Positions 54,695-63,497 of a stretch of DNA of 64,000 bases are shown here, piece after piece; positions within the stretch are counted from its first letter, which is position 1; each line of letters begins with the position of its first letter. Below the pieces are notes generated by a model that worked only from the letters and a program-made list of their open reading frames with translations, was not told the origin of the DNA and made no database searches. Both the position numbers and the translations under genes were made by a program. Location of the stretch: NCBI RefSeq assembly GCF_900112775.1, contig NZ_FOYZ01000015.1, positions 24,948 to 88,947 of the forward strand, read 5' to 3'. This DNA comes from Anaeromicropila populeti (GTDB lineage: Bacteria > Bacillota > Clostridia > Lachnospirales > Lachnospiraceae).

Positions 54695-55388
54695 TGAGGA
54701 AATTAGTCTGGGAGTCAATGAAAGTTATATAAGGCGTTTAAATCAACAGTTAAAAATTGAGGCAAATCTGTTTTCTTTTTGTAACGTGACAGAAGAACTA
54801 GATCGGCGGATACAAAAGGGAGATATTGATATTGCATTTTTGGACATCGAGTTAAAAGAGGGAAACGGAATACAGCTGGCACAAAAGATACTGGCAGCCA
54901 ATCCGTTGGCAAGTTTTATTTTTATTACTGGATATAAGGAATATACAGCGGAAGCCTTTCAGGTACAGGCATCTGGCTATCTTGAAAAACCAATACAGCT
55001 GGAACAGTTGAAGCGTACTTATGAAAGGACGCTGGCAATGGTGGAAGGATTCCGAAAACACAAAGAGAGTGCTATGCTGACAATAAAAACGGGGACAAAA
55101 ATGATTCACATGCGGTACTGTGATATTCATTATGTGGAAAAAGTAGCAAAAAAGGTGGCGGTTCACAGCAATTATGGGGTGTATGAATTTTATGAGTCTA
55201 TTTCCGTCATGGAACAGCAGTTAGGGAGAAGCTTTCTTAAAATTAACCAAGGGACTTTGGTAAATAAAGCAGAAATCGTATGTTTGGATAAGACCAGTGT
55301 ATATTTGAAGACGGGTAAGATCCTGCGTGTAGGACGGACTTTTAAACATGATATAAAATCCATTTACAGCAATGTAATATGTCAATAA
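54666..55388 (+). CDS. LytTR-family (AgrA-like) response regulator, locus 2
   Basis: 240 residues from ATG 54666, which aligns with the locus 1 start; the GTG at 54654 is nearly on top of AAAGGAGA. Receiver with LLICDDEE, phospho-Asp in IAFLDIELKEGNG and Lys in ASGYLEKPI. LytTR output domain follows (CDIHYVEKVAKKVAV, FLKINQGTLVNKAEI, LRVGRTFKHDI). It overlaps the kinase by 29 bases. Likely target is its own cassette. Confidence 0.9.
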   Translation: MKLNLLICDDEEISLGVNESYIRRLNQQLKIEANLFSFCNVTEELDRRIQKGDIDIAFLDIELKEGNGIQLAQKILAANPLASFIFITGYKEYTAEAFQVQASGYLEKPIQLEQLKRTYERTLAMVEGFRKHKESAMLTIKTGTKMIHMRYCDIHYVEKVAKKVAVHSNYGVYEFYESISVMEQQLGRSFLKINQGTLVNKAEIVCLDKTSVYLKTGKILRVGRTFKHDIKSIYSNVICQ

Positions 55389-55451
55389 ACTATAGGCTTG
55401 CTTTCCAGAACAGCAAAACAGGATAGAGACAGCAGAAAGGCGACATTTTCC

Positions 55452-55619
55452 ATGAAAAAAGATCAGAAATGGTTAAAAAAAACCTTGGTGGTGGTAGCAG
55501 AAAAAGTGATAGAAAAGAATGTGAATGCTACTTGTCTAGGGACGTTGTATCAACCGAAATTACCAGATGGTTCTGAACGGTTTAAAAAAATAGAAAAACA
55601 GTCCTCCAATCATTCATGA
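55452..55619 (+). CDS. AgrD-like cyclic autoinducer peptide precursor (locus 2)
   Basis: 55 residues from ATG 55452, with AGAAAGG 11 bases upstream; the longer frame starting with TTG 55398 has no site. Amphipathic helix KKDQKWLKKTLVVVAEKVIEKN, core ATCLGTLYQP and a charged tail KLPDGSERFKKIEKQ. The predicted ring is CLGTL. The YQPKLP stretch after the ring is the same as in locus 1, but the ring differs. It is 63 bases after the regulator. No AgrB gene nearby. Confidence 0.82.
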   Translation: MKKDQKWLKKTLVVVAEKVIEKNVNATCLGTLYQPKLPDGSERFKKIEKQSSNHS

Positions 55620-55722
55620 TAGAAAGAAGAAACCATTCTATAAGAATAAGCATGCTATTCTACATGCAACACATTAAAATGTGCCGAATATACCCATAAA
55701 TGAACCAAATAGGACAACTCTA

Positions 55723-55751
55723 TTGTATTTTTTACCTCCCTTTTGTATAAT
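55723..55751 (+). promoter_or_regulatory. Promoter at the start of the phage-type module
   Basis: TTGTAT (55723-55728), 17-base spacer, consensus TATAAT (55746-55751), 36 bases before the zinc-ribbon gene. Confidence 0.72.
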
Positions 55752-55787
55752 GCCGTTGTAAAGTAACCGACTGGAAAAAGGAGAGGA

Positions 55788-55976
55788 ATGGTAAAAATGA
55801 AGTATCAGGCATGTTGTATAAACTGTGGACAAAGATTATTTGATTTTGTAAAAAGTGATACCAAGATGCAGGGACAGCTTGAGATGAAATGTCCCAGATG
55901 TAAACAGATTGTAGTATTATTTTTGGATCAGATTCCTGTTAAACAGGAAACGATACGGAGTAATTCAGTAAAATAG
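55788..55976 (+). CDS. Small zinc-ribbon protein, Com-like
   Basis: 62 residues with CCINCGQRLFDF and MKCPRCKQIVVLF: two CxxC pairs about 29 residues apart form a zinc ribbon, as in the Mu Com translational regulator and similar phage proteins. AAAGGAGAGG precedes two in-frame ATGs (55788 and 55797). It opens the module behind a strong promoter. Role inferred only from the family. Confidence 0.75.
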   Translation: MVKMKYQACCINCGQRLFDFVKSDTKMQGQLEMKCPRCKQIVVLFLDQIPVKQETIRSNSVK

Positions 55977-55994
55977 AATGGAACAGAAAAAAAT

Positions 55995-56231
55995 CATTTT
56001 AGTGAAGGCTACCTAGCAACGGAGGTGCAGACAAAGGCTGCGACTTACCAAATGGCAGGAGATTACGATTACATAAGTAATGGTATTCTTCTGCTTTTTT
56101 TATACAAAGAGGTATAAGAAACTAATAAACCAATTGAATACCAGGCTACTGAGCCACAGGGCCGAGTGAAGATGCCAGCGAGCTACTAAATTGCCAGAGT
56201 CTACGAAACGTTAGTAGACTCTGGGTGTTTT
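55995..56231 (+). ncRNA. Probable structured RNA region with two terminator-like hairpins
   Basis: The 335-base gap between coding regions has higher G+C than its surroundings and no ORF. A first unit (GGCTACCTAGC ... GGTGCAGAC) ends in a hairpin plus a T run at 56055-56101. A second unit (GGCTACTGAGC ... GATGCCAGCGAGCTAC) ends in a perfect 11-bp hairpin CCAGAGTCTAC/GTAGACTCTGG (56194-56224) then GTGTTTT. It may be a riboregulator for the module, perhaps the RNA motif described beside DUF2800 genes; I cannot confirm the match. Confidence 0.5.
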
Positions 56232-56311
56232 AAAATGCAGGCAGTTTTTTGATGCACTTTTTTAGAATTGTTCTTTCGTTTCAGGTGTTCTGAAAGGAAA
56301 GGACTTGCGAT

Positions 56312-56770
56312 ATGAAGGAAAGAAAAATTACTGTAAAAAAAGGGTCTGTGGTAGAAAAAGTAACGGTTTCAGAAGAAGTGTATCGTGCATATATGCAGCC
56401 ATGGTGGAGAGAAAAACAGGTGCAAAAAAGAAAAAGGGACAAAGAAGAACAGTTGGAAAAGCAAATCGAAGTAGCCTATGAGGAATATGCAGAGTATGAA
56501 ACTAGGAACGGAATTCATATGGAAGGTATGAGTAAGAGCGTAGAAGAATTAGTAGAAGAAAATAGTATGCTGGAGTTGTTGGAAGAGTCATTTTCTATTT
56601 TATTAGAAGAGGAGAACCATTTGATACGGGCACTCTTTATGGAGGGATTGTCAGAAAGGGAATATGCGGGTCAGTCTGGCATTCCAAGGAAAACCATTTC
56701 TTATCGGAAAAATAAAATACTAAAAAAGTTAAGGAACTGGTTTTCTGAAAAAGGCTATGAAAAAAGATGA
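56312..56770 (+). CDS. Sigma-70 region 4-like phage/ICE regulator
   Basis: 152 residues. A basic, coiled-coil-prone N-terminal half (about 25-75) leads to a region-4-type HTH at about 98-145: EENHLIRALFMEGLSEREYAGQSGIPRKTISYRKNKILKKL. No region 2, so it is not a full sigma factor; such proteins often control late or replication genes in prophages and integrative elements. ATG start with GAAAGGAAAGG. Confidence 0.75.
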   Translation: MKERKITVKKGSVVEKVTVSEEVYRAYMQPWWREKQVQKRKRDKEEQLEKQIEVAYEEYAEYETRNGIHMEGMSKSVEELVEENSMLELLEESFSILLEEENHLIRALFMEGLSEREYAGQSGIPRKTISYRKNKILKKLRNWFSEKGYEKR

Positions 56771-56863
56771 ATTTAGAAGAAAGTTTGCCCACATGACTCA
56801 TTTTTGTCATTACGATTATAGAAGGAACTTTTTCTTTGAATCTGACAGGAAGGAGGAAACTTA

Positions 56864-56998
56864 ATGGAGCAAGCAAAAGAACTGATTGGTGTGTTATATT
56901 CTATTAGCATTGTGGCACATAAACTTGCAGAAAAGTTAGCCAAGATAGAAAAAGAAATTTCAGCCTATGAGCGACAACAATCCGAAGGTACAAGATAA
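56864..56998 (+). CDS. Small hypothetical protein of the phage-type module
   Basis: 44 residues (MEQAKELIGVLYSISIVAHK ... RQQSEGTR), entirely helical and amphipathic. It has a very strong AGGAAGGAGGAA site before the ATG and stops 44 bases before the next gene. Its place inside a tight operon supports it; no function is recognised. Confidence 0.6.
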   Translation: MEQAKELIGVLYSISIVAHKLAEKLAKIEKEISAYERQQSEGTR

Positions 56999-57042
56999 AA
57001 CCAAATAAAACATACTAACTAGAAAGGGGAAGAAAAAGTAGG

Positions 57043-57351
57043 ATGAAAGAGCATTTTATAAAAATAGCACAAGGGCTGGAGGATATTGCAGAGGGACTGC
57101 GCGCCATTGCCCATACGGAAAATAAGAAAGATAAAGAAGTGAATGTGGATTGGGGAAAAGAAACCCATTGCCATACGGACAAAAGAAAAACGGTTACTGT
57201 GGAAGAAGTAAGGGCTGTATTAGCAGAAAAAAGCAGGGATGGCAAAACGGATGCGGTCAAAGAACTTTTAAATCAGTTTGGTGCTGAAAAATTATCCAGT
57301 GTGCCGGAAGACAGGCTGGCAGAATTGTTAGATAAAGCAGGAGGTTTATAA
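57043..57351 (+). CDS. Conserved small phage/ICE protein upstream of DUF2800
   Basis: 102 residues: helical N-terminus (FIKIAQGLEDIAEGLRAIAH), charged middle, then VTVEEVRAVLAEKSRDGKTDAVKELLNQFGAEKLSSVPEDRLAELL, a SAP/LEM-like helical fold seen in similar phage proteins. Function unknown. Its TAA overlaps the next ATG by one base, so translation is coupled to the DUF2800 gene. Confidence 0.75.
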   Translation: MKEHFIKIAQGLEDIAEGLRAIAHTENKKDKEVNVDWGKETHCHTDKRKTVTVEEVRAVLAEKSRDGKTDAVKELLNQFGAEKLSSVPEDRLAELLDKAGGL

Positions 57352-58481
57352 TGGGAAAACATGCTTTATTAGCAGCATCCTCTTCGAAACGATGGCTAAA
57401 CTGCACACCATCCGCTGTATTGGAATCCTTGTTTGAGGAAGAAGAAAGTGTGTATGCAAAAGAAGGCTCTGCAGCACATGCGCTGGGAGAATACCTGATT
57501 AGGCGATATTTAGAGGAGCCAGCAACAAGACCTGTTACGGAATTTGACTCAAATGAAATGGACGCTTACGTAGGGGAATATGCTGCCTATGTTACGGAGC
57601 AGGTAGAGCGGACAAGAAAAACATGCAAGGATGCGGTTGTATTGGTGGAACAGCACCTCGATTACTCTCAATATGCACCGTTTGGTTTTGGAACAGGAGA
57701 TTTGGTGATTGTAGCAGATAGTTGTGTATCTGTAATCGATCTGAAGTATGGTAAGGGAGTTCCAGTTTCGGCAGAGTGGAATTCGCAGATGATGCTCTAC
57801 GGATTAGGAGCGCTTCATTTATTTGAAATGCTTTATGACATTGATACGGTAAAGATGACCATTTTTCAGCCAAGACTGGAGTCCGTCAGTACCTGGCAGA
57901 TTTCAGCACCGGAATTAAAGAGCTGGGCAGAAGAGGTATTAAAGCCAAAAGCAGCATTAGCCTATGAGGGCAAAGGGGAGTATGTTTCAGGGGACTGGTG
58001 CCGGTTTTGTAAGGCAGGAATACAATGTCGTGCAAGAACCAATTCCTTTCTAAAACTGGCACAAATGGAGTTTCAGGAGCCAGCTCTTTTAAGTGAGGAA
58101 GAAATCGAAAGGGTGCTTTCCGTAGCAGACAATTTAAAAAAATGGGCAGAAGAAGTGTATGCCTTTGCAACCAGAGAAGCAATAGAACATCAAAAGATAT
58201 GGAACGGTTTTAAGTTAGTGGAAGGCAGAAGCAACCGAAAATACACAGATGAAGATGCGGTGGCAGAAGCGGCAAAAGAAGCGGGTTATACCGATATTTT
58301 TCAGTGCACCTTGCTTGGGATTACGGAAATGGAGAAATTAATGGGAAAGAAAACATTTCTAACCATACTGGGAAAGTATTTATACAAGCCAAAAGGTAAA
58401 GTGACATTAGTACCCGTATCGGACAAACGAGAAGCAATCAATCAGACAACCGCAGAAGCGGATTTTAAGGAGGAAATATAA
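57351..58481 (+). CDS. DUF2800 PD-(D/E)XK nuclease-like protein
   Basis: 376 residues. A Cas4/RecB-like nuclease core is visible: GTGDLVIV, then VIDLKYGKG with the D-x-K pair and EWNSQMMLYGLG (about 130-155). A cysteine cluster WCRFCKAGIQC near 220 may hold an iron-sulfur centre. It is found with DUF2815 and phage DNA polymerase genes in many Firmicutes prophages and probably acts in replication or recombination. Confidence 0.92.
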   Translation: MGKHALLAASSSKRWLNCTPSAVLESLFEEEESVYAKEGSAAHALGEYLIRRYLEEPATRPVTEFDSNEMDAYVGEYAAYVTEQVERTRKTCKDAVVLVEQHLDYSQYAPFGFGTGDLVIVADSCVSVIDLKYGKGVPVSAEWNSQMMLYGLGALHLFEMLYDIDTVKMTIFQPRLESVSTWQISAPELKSWAEEVLKPKAALAYEGKGEYVSGDWCRFCKAGIQCRARTNSFLKLAQMEFQEPALLSEEEIERVLSVADNLKKWAEEVYAFATREAIEHQKIWNGFKLVEGRSNRKYTDEDAVAEAAKEAGYTDIFQCTLLGITEMEKLMGKKTFLTILGKYLYKPKGKVTLVPVSDKREAINQTTAEADFKEEI

Positions 58482-58482
58482 T

Positions 58483-59034
58483 ATGAGTACAGGGAATCAT
58501 CAGCCAACCAAAGTAATTATTCCATGCAGGTTTTCTTATTTACATTGCTGGGAACCACAATCCATCAATGGGAGTGAGCCTAAATACAGTGTTTCTGCAA
58601 TTATTGATAAAAAAGATAAGGAAACAATAAAAAGAATCCAGACCGCCATCGAAACAGCAAAAAAAGAATCTGCTGGAAAGTGGGGAGGCAAAATACCATC
58701 TAACTTAAAAACACCATTACGGGATGGGGATATAGACCGCCCAGAAGATGAGGCGTATCACAACAGCTATTTTTTAAATGCAAATTCTAAGCAGCCACCG
58801 CAGGTAGTAGACAGACAAGTACAGCCTGTTCTGGACCAGTCAGAAGTGTATTCGGGGTGCTATGGCAGAATTTCTGTTAACTTTTATGGGTACAGTGCGA
58901 ATGGAAACAAAGGAATTGCAGCGGGTCTTGGAAATATTCAAAAGCTAAAAGATGGTGAGTCGTTGGGAGCAAGAACCAATGCGGCAGAAGATTTTGACGG
59001 TATGGAAGATGGAAATGAGGAATTTTTAGGATAG
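58483..59034 (+). CDS. DUF2815 protein, probable single-strand DNA-binding
   Basis: 183 residues. VIIPCRFSYLHCWEPQSINGSEPKYSVSAIIDK at the start and SEVYSGCYGRISVNFYGYSANGNKGIAAGLGNIQKLKDGE near 125-160 are diagnostic of DUF2815. The acidic C-terminal tail (DFDGMEDGNEEFLG) resembles that of SSB proteins. It follows DUF2800 with one base between them and precedes the polymerase. Confidence 0.92.
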   Translation: MSTGNHQPTKVIIPCRFSYLHCWEPQSINGSEPKYSVSAIIDKKDKETIKRIQTAIETAKKESAGKWGGKIPSNLKTPLRDGDIDRPEDEAYHNSYFLNANSKQPPQVVDRQVQPVLDQSEVYSGCYGRISVNFYGYSANGNKGIAAGLGNIQKLKDGESLGARTNAAEDFDGMEDGNEEFLG

Positions 59035-59095
59035 GGCATATCGGATGGAGCAATCCATCCGCAATATTTTGTGTAAATAGAGCAAAGGAGTTTTT

Positions 59096-61048
59096 ATGGA
59101 AACTGAAAAACCAAAAGTATTGAGTATTGATATTGAATGCTTTAGTGATGTGGATCTTGTTTCCTGTGGAGTGTACCGATACGTGGAAAGTAAAGCCTTT
59201 GAAATTCTTTTATTTGCCTATTCCGTGGATGAAGAAGAAACACAGTTGATTGATTTGAAAAGGGGAGAAAGGCTGCCACAGGAAATTATGAAACTGTTAG
59301 CAGACAATACGGTAAGAAAAACCGCATTTCATTCCAACTTTGAACGTACTTGTATCAATCAGTACTTTGGTTTTTCCTTACAGCCAGAGGCATGGTATTG
59401 TACCGCGGTGCAGGCGTCCCTACTTGCACTGCCTCTTAGTCTAGAAGGGGTAGGGGAGGTATTAAATCTGGATAAGAAAAAGCTGTCGGAAGGAAAAGAA
59501 CTTATTCGGTATTTTTGCTGCCCCTGCAAGCCAACAAAAGGAAATCAGGGGAGAACAAGAAATCTGCCAGAGGATGCACCAGAAAAATGGGAGTTGTTTA
59601 AAAGGTATTGTATCCGTGATGTTGATGTGGAAAAGCAAATACGAAAAAAACTGGAGAAATTTCCAATCAGTGAGCAGGAGCAGCGGTTATACTGTCTGGA
59701 TCAAAGAATCAATGACAGAGGGATTCAAGTAGACAACCAGCTGGTAAAACAGGCAATGGTATGTGATCGGTTATATAAAGAAGCAGCTGTCAAAAAGGCG
59801 CAGGAACTATCTGGACTGGATAATCCGAATAGTGTGTCACAACTAAAAGAATGGCTTTTTCAAAAAGGAATCATAGTAGATTCTCTGTCCAAAGAAAAGG
59901 TGCAGGAACTTATGAAACATACAACAGGAGAGGTGTTGGAACTTCTTCAATTGAGACGCTCTATGGCCAAAACCTCTGTAAAAAAATATGAAGCCATAGA
60001 CAGAGTTGTTTGTAGTGATGGGAGAGTACGTGGAGTATTACAGTTTTATGGGGCGAATCGAACAGGACGGTGGGCAGGGAGGTTGGTGCAAATTCACAAC
60101 TTAGTTCGGAACAGCATAGAAAATCTAGAACTGGCGCGAAGTCTTTTAACAAGAGGGTGCTATGAGGCAATGGAACTGCTATATGAAAGCACACCGCATC
60201 TCTTGTCAGAATTGATACGTACCGCTTTTATACCAAGGGAGGGATACCGATTTATTATATCAGATTTTTCAGCCATTGAAGCTAGGGTTCTTGCCTGGAT
60301 GGCGGGAGAGTCCTGGCGAATAGCGGTATTTCAAACGCATGGAAAAATTTATGAAGCATCCGCATCCGCCATGTTTCATGTTCCCATTGAAGAAATCGGA
60401 AAAACCTCACCTCTCAGACAGAAAGGTAAAATAGCAGAGTTGGCACTTGGCTATGGTGGAGCAGTAGGAGCCTTGCTTACTATGGGGGCTTTAGAAATGG
60501 GACTAAAGGAAGAGGAGCTACCGTCTCTTGTCACAACCTGGAGAAATGCCAATCCACATATAACACACTTTTGGTGGGCGGTAGATGCAGCTGCCATTGC
60601 AGCAGTAAAAAATAAAGAACCAACAAGGGTCGGTAGAATTGGGTTTCATTATCAAAGCGGCATTCTTTTTATTACACTGCCATCTGGCAGAAAACTTTCT
60701 TATATAAAGCCACGCATAGGAATCAATCAATTTGGTAGGGAAGCGTTAACCTATGAGGGAATCGGAGAAAGTAAAAAGTGGATTCGGATTAAAACATATG
60801 GGCCAAAGCTAGTAGAAAATATGGTGCAGGCTATAAGCCGTGATATTTTAGCGGAAGCAATGCTTCGGTTGGAACAGAAGGGGTTTGCTATTGTATGTCA
60901 TGTCCACGATGAAGTGGTGCTGGAAGTTCCGATAGGGACTTCTTCCGTAGAAGAGGTAAATGACATTATGGCTGTGAGCCCAGACTGGGCAGAAGGACTT
61001 TTTCTTAAGGCGGCAGGTTTTGAAAGTCTGTTTTACAAAAAAGATTAG
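59096..61048 (+). CDS. Phage-type DNA polymerase I (family A)
   Basis: 650 residues. A 3'-5' exonuclease domain lies at about 1-200 (LSIDIECFSDVDL with D-x-E). Family A motif A is ISDFSAIEARVLAWMAGE (about 390), motif B lies near KIAELALGYGGAVGAL and motif C is HVHDEVVLEV (about 602). There is no 5' nuclease domain, which is usual for phage versions. It should replicate the mobile element. ATG with AAAGGAGTTTTT. Confidence 0.95.
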   Translation: METEKPKVLSIDIECFSDVDLVSCGVYRYVESKAFEILLFAYSVDEEETQLIDLKRGERLPQEIMKLLADNTVRKTAFHSNFERTCINQYFGFSLQPEAWYCTAVQASLLALPLSLEGVGEVLNLDKKKLSEGKELIRYFCCPCKPTKGNQGRTRNLPEDAPEKWELFKRYCIRDVDVEKQIRKKLEKFPISEQEQRLYCLDQRINDRGIQVDNQLVKQAMVCDRLYKEAAVKKAQELSGLDNPNSVSQLKEWLFQKGIIVDSLSKEKVQELMKHTTGEVLELLQLRRSMAKTSVKKYEAIDRVVCSDGRVRGVLQFYGANRTGRWAGRLVQIHNLVRNSIENLELARSLLTRGCYEAMELLYESTPHLLSELIRTAFIPREGYRFIISDFSAIEARVLAWMAGESWRIAVFQTHGKIYEASASAMFHVPIEEIGKTSPLRQKGKIAELALGYGGAVGALLTMGALEMGLKEEELPSLVTTWRNANPHITHFWWAVDAAAIAAVKNKEPTRVGRIGFHYQSGILFITLPSGRKLSYIKPRIGINQFGREALTYEGIGESKKWIRIKTYGPKLVENMVQAISRDILAEAMLRLEQKGFAIVCHVHDEVVLEVPIGTSSVEEVNDIMAVSPDWAEGLFLKAAGFESLFYKKD

Positions 61049-61112
61049 GAGACAGAAGGACAACAGTAAATATAAAGAATAGTTGGAAAGAAAGGAATAC
61101 AGGTAAAGGAGG

Positions 61113-63497
61113 TTGGCAGAAATAAAACTGTTTGTATCAATTGGAAATTCAAGAATGGAAAAGAAGTGGATTGGTCAGGAGATGGAAGTAGAGGCTTTTA
61201 TGGAAAGAGTCTCCCATACCCAGCGGACGGCTGAAACCATAGACCAGTATAAGAAAATGCCAAAGGGAAAGCAAGATGCGATTAAAGATGTGGGAGGATT
61301 TGTACTGGGGAGGCTGAAAGAGGGAAGACGTAAGAAGGACAGTATTCTTTCCAGAACAGCCATTACACTTGATATGGACTATGGCACAAAAGATATTATT
61401 GACCAGTTAGAATTGTTTCATGACATAAAATGTGTGTTGTATTCCACGCATAAGCATACACCAGAGAATCCAAGACTTCGCTTGATTCTTTTTTTAACCC
61501 GCGAGGTAACTCCGCATGAATATGGCGCCATATCGAGAATGCTGGCATCCGATATCGGAATGGAATTATTTGATGATTCTACCTATGAGCCATCTAGACT
61601 AATGTATTGGCCAAGCACCTCTGCGGATGGAGAATTTCTTTATAAAGAAATAGAAGGAAAAGTGATAAATCCGGATGAGGTACTTGCCCGTTATCAGAAC
61701 TGGCAAGATATTAGTTCCTGGCCAGTAAGCAAAAGACAGCATACAATGGTAGAAAGAGAGAGGAAGAAACAGGCGGATCCACTAGCAAAAGAAGGAATCA
61801 TAGGTGCCTTTAATCGTACTTATACAGTAACACAGGCAATGGATACGTATCTTTCGGATGTGTATCAGCCAAGTGCTATGTATGGCAGATATGATTACGT
61901 TCTGGCAGATTCCTCAGCTGGAGTAGTAGTGTATGAGGATAAATTTGTGTATAGCCATCATGCAACGGATCCTGCTTGTGGGAAACTTCTGAGTGCGTTT
62001 GATGTAGTAAGACTGCATAAGTTTGGCCATCTGGATGGGGAAGATGGAGAAGAGACAGAGAGTAATAGACAACCCTCTTTTAAAGCCATGCAAGAATTTG
62101 CTTCCAAAGAAGAAAAGATTAAGGTAAGACTTGCAAAAGAACGTGAAGAAGCGGTTAAGGAGGAATTCAAAGAGGGAGAGGATTGGAGAACAGGATTAGA
62201 ATATAACAGGCAGGGAGTTTTAATAAACAATTTAAAGAACCTCATTTGTATTCTTAAGAATGATAAACAATTAAAATCAATTGTGTTTAATCAATTGAGC
62301 GATGGAATGGAAATCAAGGGGGAGGTACCTTGGAAGCATCCCTCTAAGTTTTGGCGGGATGCAGATGATGCGCAGTTAATATCTTATGTGGATTTAACGT
62401 ATGGCAGTTTTTCGGCAAGAAATTATACGATTGCGGTATCGAAAGTAACAGATGACCGTTCCTACCATCCCATTCGTGAGTTTTTGGCTTCGCTTCCTGA
62501 GTGGGATGAAATTCCAAGGCTAGATATGCTTCTTATTGATTACCTTGGGGCAAGGGATAATGAATATGTTCGTGCAGTAACCAGAAAAACGTTATGTGCT
62601 GCGATCGCAAGGGTAATACAGCCCGGGTGTAAATTTGATACGATGCTGGTATTAAGTGGTCCACAGGGAAAAGGAAAGTCAACCTTAATCGCAAAACTGT
62701 GTGGAGAATGGTTTAGTGATTCGCTTTTCCTAAGCGATACAAAAGATAAGACAGCTGCTGAGAAATTACAAGGCTATTGGATTTTGGAGATTGGGGAACT
62801 GGCAGGTCTTAGAAAGACAGATGTAAATACACTGAGAGCTTTTCTTTCCAGGCAGAATGATATTTATCGAGCTGCTTTTGGAAAGCATGCCACTCCACAT
62901 CCCAGACAATGTGTTTTTATCGGCACTACAAATGCAGATACGTATTTGCGGGATGTGACAGGAAACCGCAGGTTTTGGCCAGTAAAAGCACCAGGTGGAA
63001 AAGAAAGGGGTTCCTGGCAGATAACCGAAAAGGAGGTGGAGCAAATCTGGGCAGAGGCACTTTGGTATTATAAACAGGGGGAGGAACTGTTTTTGGAAAC
63101 GCATATAGAAGCAATGGCAGTGCATGAGCAGAAGAAAGCGATGGAGCAGGACGATCGGGAAGGAACGGTAAGGGAGTATTTGGAGATGCTGCTCCCTGCG
63201 AATTGGGACAAGATGGGGTTGTATGAAAGGCGAAATTTTATCAATGGTTCGGAATTCGAGGGGAATAAAAGCATAGGAATAAGAAGGCGTGAACGGGTTT
63301 GTAACATGGAGATATGGTGTGAATGTTTAGGAAAAGAGCGCGGTAATTTAAAACGTCAGGATGCAAATGAACTGATTGCAATCATGTCGAATATCGAAGG
63401 GTGGAAACGCGCAGAAGGAAAGATGCGTTTTTCTCTTTATGGGGTTTCACAGGGTTATGTAAGAGAAGAAAGGCAAGAGGGTGTGCGCAAGGGATAG
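61113..63497 (+). CDS. VapE-family primase-helicase-like protein
   Basis: 794 residues. The N-terminal half resembles phage primase-like regions (YWPSTSADGEFLYKE near 170). The C-terminal half is the Virulence-associated E/SF3-like ATPase: SGPQGKGKSTLIAKLCG Walker A near 518, WILEIGELAG Walker B near 555, VFIGTTN and RDVTGNRRFWPV near 600-625. AAAGGAGG abuts the TTG at 61113; an in-frame ATA at 61122 is better spaced, but no ATG is close. Replication role inferred from family and context. Confidence 0.92.
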   Translation: MAEIKLFVSIGNSRMEKKWIGQEMEVEAFMERVSHTQRTAETIDQYKKMPKGKQDAIKDVGGFVLGRLKEGRRKKDSILSRTAITLDMDYGTKDIIDQLELFHDIKCVLYSTHKHTPENPRLRLILFLTREVTPHEYGAISRMLASDIGMELFDDSTYEPSRLMYWPSTSADGEFLYKEIEGKVINPDEVLARYQNWQDISSWPVSKRQHTMVERERKKQADPLAKEGIIGAFNRTYTVTQAMDTYLSDVYQPSAMYGRYDYVLADSSAGVVVYEDKFVYSHHATDPACGKLLSAFDVVRLHKFGHLDGEDGEETESNRQPSFKAMQEFASKEEKIKVRLAKEREEAVKEEFKEGEDWRTGLEYNRQGVLINNLKNLICILKNDKQLKSIVFNQLSDGMEIKGEVPWKHPSKFWRDADDAQLISYVDLTYGSFSARNYTIAVSKVTDDRSYHPIREFLASLPEWDEIPRLDMLLIDYLGARDNEYVRAVTRKTLCAAIARVIQPGCKFDTMLVLSGPQGKGKSTLIAKLCGEWFSDSLFLSDTKDKTAAEKLQGYWILEIGELAGLRKTDVNTLRAFLSRQNDIYRAAFGKHATPHPRQCVFIGTTNADTYLRDVTGNRRFWPVKAPGGKERGSWQITEKEVEQIWAEALWYYKQGEELFLETHIEAMAVHEQKKAMEQDDREGTVREYLEMLLPANWDKMGLYERRNFINGSEFEGNKSIGIRRRERVCNMEIWCECLGKERGNLKRQDANELIAIMSNIEGWKRAEGKMRFSLYGVSQGYVREERQEGVRKG

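Noticed and set aside
55995..56231. Cyclic di-GMP (GEMM) riboswitch
   Set aside because: The region has GATGCCAG-like words but lacks the conserved GGGACGCAAAGC-type core and the expected stem order.
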